From positions 1-12,234 of the forward strand of contig JAEZDJ010000097.1 of NCBI GenBank assembly GCA_023429565.1: DNA of 12,234 bases. The letters are read 5' to 3'. Under the pieces are notes generated by a model, which was not told the origin of the DNA, did no database searches, and saw only the letters and a program-made list of their open reading frames with translations. Made by a program: the position numbers and the translations under genes. Positions within the stretch are counted from its first letter, which is position 1; each line of letters opens with the position of its first letter. Positions 1 through 5,772 of the stretch are shown one piece after another. The stretch comes from Actinomycetes bacterium. GTDB taxonomy: Bacteria > Actinomycetota > Coriobacteriia > Coriobacteriales > Eggerthellaceae.

Positions 1-125
1 CGGCTGCGACGAGTCAAGGGCGATACGGCTTGAGCAAAGCGAAAGGCAAGCGCCTTGAGACGCTGCCAGCACCCCTTGGCCTTATAGGCCTTGAGCAAAC
101 CACCCTTTTGAAGGGTGGTTCATGA
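1..125 (+). mobile_element. Possible right end of an IS200/IS605-type (tnpB-like) element, truncated by window edge
   Basis: No complete gene is visible here, but the segment is dense in secondary structure. There is a 5-bp hairpin at 43-56 (AAGGC, loop AAGC, GCCTT), a GGCC-TTATA-GGCC palindrome at 78-90, and a perfect 10-bp hairpin at 98-120 followed by TTCATGA. The motif CTTGAGCAAA occurs twice (29-38 and 90-99). One + frame stays open from base 3 to a stop at 123-125 and could be the tail of a protein whose body lies outside the window. A terminal hairpin followed by TTCA, overlapping the end of a transposase-type ORF, is how many IS200/IS605 and tnpB elements end. That resemblance is recalled rather than searched. 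No transposase domain is visible, so a structured RNA or a plain intergenic region remains possible. Confidence 0.3.
98..120. other. Perfect 10-bp hairpin with 3-base loop
   Basis: AACCACCCTT (98-107) pairs perfectly with AAGGGTGGTT (111-120) across the loop TTG. It is followed by only two T before CATGATT, so it is a poor intrinsic terminator on the + strand. It fits better as a transposon-end or RNA-end hairpin. Confidence 0.6.
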
Positions 126-135
126 TTGGGCGAAT

Positions 136-180
136 CCCCGACTCATGCGAGGCGCCACGCCTCATTCCTCATGGACGGGG
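136..180. other. Three-tier imperfect stem-loop
   Basis: Three nested paired blocks share one axis: CCCCG (136-140) with CGGGG (176-180), CATG (144-147) with CATG (170-173), and GAGGCG (149-154) with CGCCTC (158-163) around the loop CCA. Short internal loops separate the blocks. No T tract follows. It may be part of a small structured RNA or an element boundary; its function is unknown. Confidence 0.45.
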
Positions 181-254
181 CGGCGGTCCCAGCACGTTTG
201 CCTAGGGGAATGGTAGGAAATATGGAGAAATTGTAAACCATAGGAAACTCCTCA

Positions 255-283
255 TTGACCCCACTAATAAGTTAGATTAAACT
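255..283 (+). promoter_or_regulatory. Sigma70-type promoter upstream of the DtxR-family gene
   Basis: TTGACC (255-260) and TAAACT (278-283) are separated by 17 bases, a near-ideal spacing, in a locally AT-rich stretch. Transcription would begin near 290. The next convincing start codon on the strand is at 563, which implies a leader of about 270 bases carrying the hairpin at 448-484. No supported gene starts in between. Confidence 0.5.
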
Positions 284-286
284 AAC
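271..286. promoter_or_regulatory. Dyad operator candidate for a DtxR-family repressor
   Basis: GTTAGATTAAACTAAC matches its own reverse complement at 14 of 16 positions. It covers the -10 element of the promoter at 255-283. The GTTAG and CTAAC arms resemble half-sites of DtxR/IdeR boxes, but the arms here are further apart than in the classical DtxR box. Overlap with a -10 element upstream of a DtxR-family gene suggests autoregulation. This is an inference. Confidence 0.45.
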
Positions 287-447
287 AAACGTCAGCGGGG
301 CGAAGGAAGCCAAAGAAACGTGGACGAGGCGTGATCGACCGATTCTCGCCTGTAGCTCACATCAATGGCCTTCACCCGATGTACCTCCTCATTTTTGCTG
401 ACCCGGTGGCGGAGACTCTCTCTCGTCTGGTCATCCGCCACACAGCA

Positions 448-484
448 GCCGGCGAGGGTTCCCCCCTCTTCTCCCCTCGCCGGC
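448..484. other. Perfect 11-bp GC-rich hairpin in the leader of the DtxR-family gene
   Basis: GCCGGCGAGGG (448-458) pairs without mismatch with CCCTCGCCGGC (474-484). The 15-base loop is pyrimidine-rich. Downstream the sequence is CT-rich but has no clean T run. It may act as an attenuator or as an end for transcripts from the promoter at 255-283. Bases 287-562 otherwise contain no gene I can support. Confidence 0.5.
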
Positions 485-527
485 CTCCTCTTGAGCAGTG
501 TTCTCCTCTTTCCATAGCTTCTGGATG

Positions 528-536
528 TGATACTAT
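528..536 (+). promoter_or_regulatory. Extended -10 promoter close to the DtxR-family gene
   Basis: TGA followed by TACTAT (531-536) forms an extended -10 element. There is no good -35 hexamer, which is tolerated at extended -10 promoters. Transcription would begin near 543. A strong ribosome-binding site, AAGGAGG at 551-557, then leads into the ATG at 563. Confidence 0.35.
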
Positions 537-562
537 GAGGTATGGTTTATAAGGAGGTTCTC

Positions 563-943
563 ATGGAAAAAATGTCCATGTCCCACGAAGACTATCTTGA
601 AGCTATCGTCATGCTGGGGGGCACAACGGAAGTTTCGGTGCGCTCGGTCGACATCGCCACGAAGCTGGGAGTGTCCAAGGCTTCGGTCAACAAAGCAGTC
701 TCGGCGCTCAAGGAAAAGGGCCTCGCCGATCAGCCGTATTACGGCGACATCACCTTGACCGAGGAAGGCTATGCCTACGGGACGTCCGTTCTTGACCGGC
801 ATTCCCTCCTGTTCAACTTTCTCACAAAAGAGCTTGGCATTCCCGACGAGCAGGCTGACAAGGAAGCGTGTCTCATGGAGCATGCCATCAGCGACGAGTC
901 CTTCGAAAAATGGAGCTCTTACATCAAGAGCCATGCCCTCTAG
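563..943 (+). CDS. Small DtxR/MntR-family metal-dependent transcriptional regulator
   Basis: This 126-residue protein is a metalloregulator that would repress iron- or manganese-related genes when loaded with metal. A winged helix-turn-helix occupies roughly residues 22-70, including VRSVDIATKLGVSKASV. The dimerisation and metal-binding part is residues 71-126. By alignment from memory to DtxR and B. subtilis MntR, the ligand positions are D10, E13, H80, C103, E106 and H107. C103 matches the iron-type DtxR ligand, while D10 matches MntR, so the metal cannot be read from the sequence. The C-terminal SH3/FeoA-like domain is absent, as in the short clostridial members. The ATG at 563 is preferred over the one at 542 because AAGGAGG sits 5 bases before it. 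No metal transporter lies next to it in the window, so its targets are unknown apart from possible self-regulation at 271-286. Confidence 0.9.
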   Translation: MEKMSMSHEDYLEAIVMLGGTTEVSVRSVDIATKLGVSKASVNKAVSALKEKGLADQPYYGDITLTEEGYAYGTSVLDRHSLLFNFLTKELGIPDEQADKEACLMEHAISDESFEKWSSYIKSHAL

Positions 944-1147
944 GTGAAAAGGGCCCGTCCTTCGACGGGGCTTGTCCCGCAGGTGGGGACTCTGCCGAAT
1001 ATTTCTGCCTTCTGCCCGAGATGGCGTGAGGGTTGATCTAAAGCCGCTCCTTGAAGCCTTAGGCTGCCTCTTCGTTATGGATGCGTTTGGCGATGACGAA
1101 AAGATGCGGTTTTGAAACTCGTGTCGCCTCTTCAGAGAGAGTTTGCG
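944..1147. other. Intergenic region with two weak hairpins
   Basis: Just after the regulator stop codon, CCCGTC (954-959) pairs with GACGGG (964-969) around CTTC. A second hairpin follows, GTCCC (974-978) with GGGAC (986-990). Neither has a T tract, so termination is only possible, not shown. The rest, to the metF promoter, shows no gene. It also shows no cobalamin or SAM riboswitch core that I can recognise. Confidence 0.4.
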
Positions 1148-1153
1148 TATACT
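1148..1153 (+). promoter_or_regulatory. -10 element TATACT directly before metF
   Basis: TATACT ends 6 bases before the metF ATG at 1160, so initiation would fall at or right next to the start codon and give a leaderless or nearly leaderless mRNA. No clear -35 is seen at normal spacing. There is also no good Shine-Dalgarno close to the ATG, which agrees with leaderless translation. Confidence 0.4.
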
Positions 1154-1159
1154 GTCGCA

Positions 1160-2035
1160 ATGACTACCGTATCAGACATATACCGCCAGGCGCGGTCACG
1201 GGGCGAACAGCCGGTCTCGTTTGAGATATTTCCTCCTAAGGGCGACTTGACGCTTTCTGCTGCCCAAGAGGTCGCATCGAAGCTGACCTGCCTTGATCCT
1301 GCTTTTATCAGCGTGACCTATTCAGCTGGCGGAAGCGGCAACAAGCATGCAACCGCTGAGGTCGCCTCTCTGATCCAGGCCGACTACGGTGTGCCGACCG
1401 TTGCGCACCTCACCTGCGCCGGGGCATCCGATTCGTCCCTGTCCCAATCGATAGCCGACCTGAAAAGCCGGAATATCCAGAACGTGCTCGCCCTGCGTGG
1501 CGATTTGACGCCCGGGTGCGAGCCCACCGCCTACCGTTATGCCCGAGACTTGATCACGCGTTTGACGGACGAGGGATTCTGCGTAGGGGCTGCCGCTTAT
1601 CCTGAGGGACATATCACCTGCACCGATGAAAATGCGAACATCGAGCATCTGAAGATGAAGCAAGATGCCGGTGCACAGTTTTTCATAACGCAGCTCTTCT
1701 TTGACAACTCGTTCTACTATCGTTTTTGGGAGCAAGCTCTCGCGCAGGGGATCACCGTGCCAATCTCGTGCGGCATCATGCCGTTTCTCGGCAAGGCGCA
1801 GATACAGAGGATGGTGTTCATGTGTGGGGCGTCCCTGCCTTCTCCCATCATCAAGCTGCTCGCCCGGTATGAGGACTCCTCCGAAGACCTCAGGCGCGCA
1901 GGCATAGAGTATGCCAACGAGCAACTGCTCGACTTGGCTGCCCACGGAGTGGACGGGCTGCACATCTACACGATGAACCATGCGGACATAGCAGGGGCCG
2001 GAACGGCGGCCTTGAGGGCGGCCCGGCGGCCATGA
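1160..2035 (+). CDS. metF: Methylenetetrahydrofolate reductase
   Basis: MetF reduces 5,10-methylene-tetrahydrofolate to 5-methyl-tetrahydrofolate using FAD, supplying the methyl donor for MetH. The 291-residue product has the E. coli MetF length (about 296) and its landmarks. VSFEIFPPKG at 19-28 holds the likely catalytic Glu at residue 22. SVTYSAGGSG follows at 51-60, then ALRGDLTPG with Asp115, a QLFFDN-type motif, and a C-terminal HIYTMNHADI block. The ATG at 1160 is chosen because its N-terminus matches family length and a TATACT box lies just upstream; an in-frame TTG at 1112 would add 16 unsupported residues. The stop overlaps the next start as ATGA at 2032-2035, so the two genes are probably translationally coupled. 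No MetV partner is seen nearby. Confidence 0.95.
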   Translation: MTTVSDIYRQARSRGEQPVSFEIFPPKGDLTLSAAQEVASKLTCLDPAFISVTYSAGGSGNKHATAEVASLIQADYGVPTVAHLTCAGASDSSLSQSIADLKSRNIQNVLALRGDLTPGCEPTAYRYARDLITRLTDEGFCVGAAAYPEGHITCTDENANIEHLKMKQDAGAQFFITQLFFDNSFYYRFWEQALAQGITVPISCGIMPFLGKAQIQRMVFMCGASLPSPIIKLLARYEDSSEDLRRAGIEYANEQLLDLAAHGVDGLHIYTMNHADIAGAGTAALRAARRP

Positions 2036-2898
2036 GTGCGGCGGCCGGGAAGGGGAACGTTCCGACCCGACGCGCTGGCCACCGCTTGAGGGGGGAGGCG
2101 CAGGGGACGCCATGCCCGAGGGTCGGAGGAGGCGCCCACGGTGGCCCTCTCCATCTCGACAGGGATGAGGCCTTGCGGTACTTGGGCTACGCCGGTCAGC
2201 CCATGGATCCCGACCTGCTTTCCCGTTTTGAGGAAATTGCCGACGAATGCGAGCGGGACCTTCGTCCCTCGTGGGTGCATGTCGTCTTCGATCGTGATGA
2301 AGTATCCGCATGTCCGTGCCTCGACAGTCCCGAAGCGGGTCAGGGCGTCGAGGGAGATCGCGTTCGCCCCACGGCTGGGGAGCCGTCTGTGGGGCTTGTG
2401 GGGACGTCCCTCGTTCTTCCCGGCGCGGACATAGCCGATCACGTGCGCGGCGCATGCAAGGTCGCGCTCATGGCGTGCACGCTCGGCATCGCCAGCGAGC
2501 GGGCTCTGCGCATCCATGCCGCGGTCAGCCCCACCGACGCGCTCCTTTACGATGCCGCCGCCTCGGCCCTCGTCGAAGCTGCGGCAAACGAGGCTGAGAA
2601 TGCGATTGTCGCACAGGCGACAGCCGAGGGCCTTCATGCTGGATCTCGGTTCAGTCCGGGATATGGAGACTTCCCCTTGTCCGTGCAGCCCGCTTTCCTC
2701 GCAGCCGTGGATGCCGCGCGTCGCATCGGCCTCACGGCTACCGAGAGCTTCATGCTTGTGCCATCCAAGAGCGTCACGGCCGTCGTGGGGCTCTTTGAGC
2801 GTCCCCGCCTCACGAAAAGCTCGAATGCGGAATGCGGTTCGTGCCGCCTGCGTGATCACTGCCATCTCGTCAAAAAGGGAGGGACCTGCCATGGTTGA
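2032..2898 (+). CDS. Free-standing methionine synthase activation (SAM-binding) domain protein
   Basis: This 288-residue protein matches the C-terminal reactivation domain of cobalamin-dependent methionine synthase, here encoded as its own gene. In the family this domain binds SAM and remethylates cobalamin that has been oxidised during turnover. The recognisable part starts near residue 45 with DEALRYLGY, typical of stand-alone versions. It contains RFSPGYGDFPLSVQ at 206-219, comparable to the RPAPGY SAM-binding segment of E. coli MetH, and MLVPSKSVTAVVGL near 242-255. The tail carries four cysteines (268, 271, 277, 286) in a Cx2Cx5Cx8C pattern that could bind a metal or Fe-S cluster. Residues 1-40 are Gly/Arg/Pro-rich and unlike the family. 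It overlaps metF by 4 bases and metH by 8, so it must act with MetH in trans. Confidence 0.85.
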   Translation: MSAAAGKGNVPTRRAGHRLRGEAQGTPCPRVGGGAHGGPLHLDRDEALRYLGYAGQPMDPDLLSRFEEIADECERDLRPSWVHVVFDRDEVSACPCLDSPEAGQGVEGDRVRPTAGEPSVGLVGTSLVLPGADIADHVRGACKVALMACTLGIASERALRIHAAVSPTDALLYDAAASALVEAAANEAENAIVAQATAEGLHAGSRFSPGYGDFPLSVQPAFLAAVDAARRIGLTATESFMLVPSKSVTAVVGLFERPRLTKSSNAECGSCRLRDHCHLVKKGGTCHG

Positions 2899-5515
2899 AA
2901 ACGGGCTGGAAGCCGTTGGGGGAATTCATGAAACGGACGAGACCCCGTCGTCTCCCGCCGATGGCGGACTCGATCCGCTTGAGGGTTTGACTATCCGCGA
3001 TGAGCACTTGAGGCGTGCGCTGCAGGGAAGCGATTTCCTCGTGTTCGACGGTGCAATGGGGACACAGCTGCAGGCGCGCGGATTGGCGCAGGCCGGTGAG
3101 ATGCCCGAACTACTCAATTTTTCCCACCCCGAAGAGATATGCGCCATCCATGCTGACTACGTGAACGCGGGCGCGGAAGTGATCACCACGAACACGTTCG
3201 GCGCCAATGCCCGCAAGCTCGAGGGCCGTGCGTCGGTGGCGGAGGTCTACCGAGCTGCCGCAGCGTGTGCGCGGAAGGCGGGAGCCCGTTACGTCGCGGG
3301 GGACATCGGTCCCCTGGGCATGCTGCTTGAGCCGTTGGGGACGCTTTCGTTCGAGGACGCCTATGCGCTTTTCGTGGAACAGGTCGTAGCCGTGAGGGAT
3401 GCGGGCTGTGACCTTGTGCTGATAGAGACCATGGCCGACCTGCGCGAGGCAAAGGCCGCCTTGCTGGCCGCGAAGGAGCATTGCGATCTTCCCGTTTTTG
3501 TGACCCTGACGTTTGGGGAGGATGGCCGCACGTTTTTGGGCACGCCGCCTGAGGTGGCGGCAGAGACGCTGTCGTCAATGGGCGCTCATGCCGTGGGATT
3601 GAACTGCTCCCTGGGTCCCGATGACCTTCTGCCGTGTGCCCTCGCCATGGCCAAGCGCGCGCGGTGCCCGTTGCTGGTGCAGCCGAATGCCGGGCTGCCT
3701 CATGTCGAAGAGGGCGAAACGGTGTATGACGTGAATGCGGGAGACTTTGCCGCCGCCATGGGCCGGATGCTCGATGCGGGAGCCAGCATGCTGGGCGGAT
3801 GCTGCGGCACCAGCCCAGCATACACGTCCGAGCTTCGGCGGATCGCGGACGGCCGCGTCGGGCCGTCCGTGCGTCCCTATGAACCCGCCTGCGTCTTGAC
3901 AAGCGCCCAGGAAGCCGTCGTGCTGCATGACGGCGCTGCATGCATGGCGGTCATCGGGGAGCGCATCAACCCCACGGGCAAGCCGAAGCTCAAGGCGGCA
4001 TTGCGTGAAGGGGATCTGGACTATCTGGTGGGAGAGGCGGTTGCCCAGCGCGCGGCTGGCGCAGACGTGCTTGACGTGAACGTCGGCCTTCCGGAATTGG
4101 ACGAGCCCGAAGTGCTGCGCGCGGCCGTGGACAAGCTGCAGGCGACCATCGCGCTGCCCCTTGTCATCGACTCGAGCGATCCCGCGGCGATTGAGGCCGC
4201 TATCAGAGGGTATGCCGGAAAACCTCTGGTGAACTCGGTCAATGGGAAGCGTGAGAGCATGGATGCCGTCCTGCCGCTGGTCAAGAAATACGGCTGTGCG
4301 GTGATAGGCCTGACCCTCGATGAAGAAGGCATTCCGCCCACGGCCGAGGGTCGTTTCCGAATTGCGGAGCGCATTGTGTGGGAGGCTTCGGAGCGGGGCA
4401 TTCCCCGTCATGACATAGTTGTGGACTGTCTGGTCATGGCCGTTGCCACGAACCAGGACGAAGCGCGGGAGATAGTGCGCGCCGTCGCGATGGTGAAGGA
4501 GCGCCTTGGCGTTCGCACGGTTCTCGGCGTTTCCAACGTGAGCTTCGGCTTGCCTCAGCGCGGCCTCATGAATGCGACGTTTTTGGCTGCTGCGCTGGGG
4601 GCTGGCCTCGACTTTCCCATTCTGAATCCCCTTTCGCCCCGCTACCGCGACACGGTTGCTGCCTTCAAGGTGTTGAACGGGCAGGATGCAAGCGCTTTCT
4701 CCTACATAGAGCGCTACGCGCAGGCGGCGGATCCCTACGAGCGTCCGAAGGCGGCTGCGGGCGACTCGCTTCATTCCGATGCCTCTCCGGCAGGGGGAGG
4801 GGGTGCCTCCGCCTCCCGAGAGCGCGCGGGAGGGGAGGGCCCGATTCCCGTTCCCCCTTCCTTCTCGGACGCGGCCGAAGAGGTTCGCGCCATGGTCGAT
4901 CTCATCCTCTCCGGTCGAAAGGGGCCCATGCCTGAGGCGACCGAGCGTCTCCTGTCGTCGCACGATGCGCTCGATCTCGTCAACGGAGTATTCGTTCCCG
5001 CTCTGGACGTTGTGGGCGAGAAGTTTGAGCGGGGCGAGTTCTTCCTCCCCCAACTCATGTCTTCGGCAGAGGCGGTCAAGGCGGGGTTCGACGTGGTGAA
5101 GGAGAGAGGGGGAGAGGCTGCCGCCTCTTCCGACGCCGCGCGGTCTGTGGTGGTGGCAACGGTCAAGGGCGACATTCACGACATCGGCAAGAACATCGTG
5201 AAAATGCTTTTGGAAAACTATGGATATCGCGTGGTCGACCTGGGACGCGACGTGCCGCCGGAGGAGGTGGTGCGCGTCGTCAAGGAGCAGGGAGTGCGGC
5301 TGGTGGGGCTTTCCGCGCTCATGACCACCACGGTCAAGGCCATGGAAGAGACCGTGAGAATGGTGCATGAACAGGCTCCGGGCGTTGCGGTTTTTGTGGG
5401 AGGGGCCGTTCTCACCCCCGAATACGCCGCCCAGATCGGTGCCGACTTCTACGGCAAGGACGCGGCCGAGGCCGCACGGATTGCAGATCGGTTTTTTGCC
5501 GGGACGGGAAAATGA
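2891..5515 (+). CDS. metH: Cobalamin-dependent methionine synthase lacking the activation domain
   Basis: MetH transfers a methyl group from 5-methyl-tetrahydrofolate through cobalamin to homocysteine, making methionine. The 874-residue product has three of the four usual modules. The homocysteine domain is about residues 38-320, with VFDGAMGTQL at 51-60 and the zinc ligands C239, C304 and C305 (NCS and GGCCG). The pterin domain is about 350-612, beginning AVIGERINPTG. The cobalamin cap and Rossmann domains are about 655-870, with the DxHxxG motif D761-H763-G766 supplying the lower axial histidine. E. coli MetH is about 1227 residues; the missing C-terminal part is the upstream gene. The start at 2891 has AAGGGAGGG just before it, inside the end of that gene. 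A Gly/Ser/Pro-rich linker at about 618-655 joins the pterin and cobalamin modules and is unusually low in complexity. Confidence 0.96.
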   Translation: MVENGLEAVGGIHETDETPSSPADGGLDPLEGLTIRDEHLRRALQGSDFLVFDGAMGTQLQARGLAQAGEMPELLNFSHPEEICAIHADYVNAGAEVITTNTFGANARKLEGRASVAEVYRAAAACARKAGARYVAGDIGPLGMLLEPLGTLSFEDAYALFVEQVVAVRDAGCDLVLIETMADLREAKAALLAAKEHCDLPVFVTLTFGEDGRTFLGTPPEVAAETLSSMGAHAVGLNCSLGPDDLLPCALAMAKRARCPLLVQPNAGLPHVEEGETVYDVNAGDFAAAMGRMLDAGASMLGGCCGTSPAYTSELRRIADGRVGPSVRPYEPACVLTSAQEAVVLHDGAACMAVIGERINPTGKPKLKAALREGDLDYLVGEAVAQRAAGADVLDVNVGLPELDEPEVLRAAVDKLQATIALPLVIDSSDPAAIEAAIRGYAGKPLVNSVNGKRESMDAVLPLVKKYGCAVIGLTLDEEGIPPTAEGRFRIAERIVWEASERGIPRHDIVVDCLVMAVATNQDEAREIVRAVAMVKERLGVRTVLGVSNVSFGLPQRGLMNATFLAAALGAGLDFPILNPLSPRYRDTVAAFKVLNGQDASAFSYIERYAQAADPYERPKAAAGDSLHSDASPAGGGGASASRERAGGEGPIPVPPSFSDAAEEVRAMVDLILSGRKGPMPEATERLLSSHDALDLVNGVFVPALDVVGEKFERGEFFLPQLMSSAEAVKAGFDVVKERGGEAAASSDAARSVVVATVKGDIHDIGKNIVKMLLENYGYRVVDLGRDVPPEEVVRVVKEQGVRLVGLSALMTTTVKAMEETVRMVHEQAPGVAVFVGGAVLTPEYAAQIGADFYGKDAAEAARIADRFFAGTGK
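4812..4833. repeat. GC-rich inverted repeat inside the metH linker
   Basis: CCTCCCG (4812-4818) pairs perfectly with CGGGAGG (4827-4833) around an 8-base loop, within a G- and C-run-rich segment at about 4785-4860. It falls in the flexible linker between the pterin and cobalamin domains, where an insertion would be tolerated. It could be a small REP-like insertion or simply a biased linker. Confidence 0.35.
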
Positions 5516-5521
5516 GCTCGT

Positions 5522-5551
5522 CGAGGTTCGCTCTGGACGTGAGCGGCCTCG
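5522..5551 (+). terminator. Hairpin just after metH, weak terminator candidate
   Basis: CGAGG (5522-5526) pairs with CCTCG (5547-5551), and inside it CGCTC (5529-5533) pairs with GAGCG (5541-5545) around a 7-base loop. It starts 7 bases after the metH stop. No T tract follows, so it may stabilise the 3' end or serve factor-dependent termination rather than be an intrinsic terminator. Confidence 0.35.
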
Positions 5552-5635
5552 CCTATGGACGATTCTGGCAAGGCGGAGCGTCGCTTCAACGGTTCAGTGG
5601 CAGCCGGTGGCTCGGTGGCAGATCGCTTGTCCGTA

Positions 5636-5644
5636 TGGTATCCT
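5636..5644 (+). promoter_or_regulatory. Possible extended -10 promoter for the ftsB-like/ppx pair
   Basis: TGG followed by TATCCT (5639-5644) forms an extended -10 element; no convincing -35 is present. It lies in the 257-base gap between metH and the ftsB-like gene and would give a leader of about 120 bases. The gap contains no other gene I can support. Confidence 0.3.
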
Positions 5645-5772
5645 GAACCAAGCTTCTTGCATTGAGGAGACGCTGGTCTACGGGACGTGCGGTTTTTCCC
5701 GGCGCGTTCATCTCGATCGGCATTTCCTTAAACGAAACAGAACTGCACCACGATGCTCAAAGGGGCGCTCCA

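Noticed and set aside
331..552. 73-codon + strand reading frame starting at GTG
   Set aside because: It has no recognisable motif or properly spaced ribosome site, spans the 11-bp hairpin, and runs into the promoter and start region of the regulator gene.
944..1159. SAM or cobalamin riboswitch before the met operon
   Set aside because: I looked for the conserved core sequences of both and saw none; only two short unrelated hairpins are present.
2516..2890. 125-codon upstream extension of the metH frame
   Set aside because: It overlaps the activation-domain gene in another frame and encodes Arg/Pro/Ser-rich sequence without homology. A strong ribosome site precedes the ATG at 2891.
3575..5368. 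597-codon minus-strand frame opposite metH
   Set aside because: It is a shadow frame of high-GC coding DNA with no domains, ribosome site or promoter, lying wholly inside metH.
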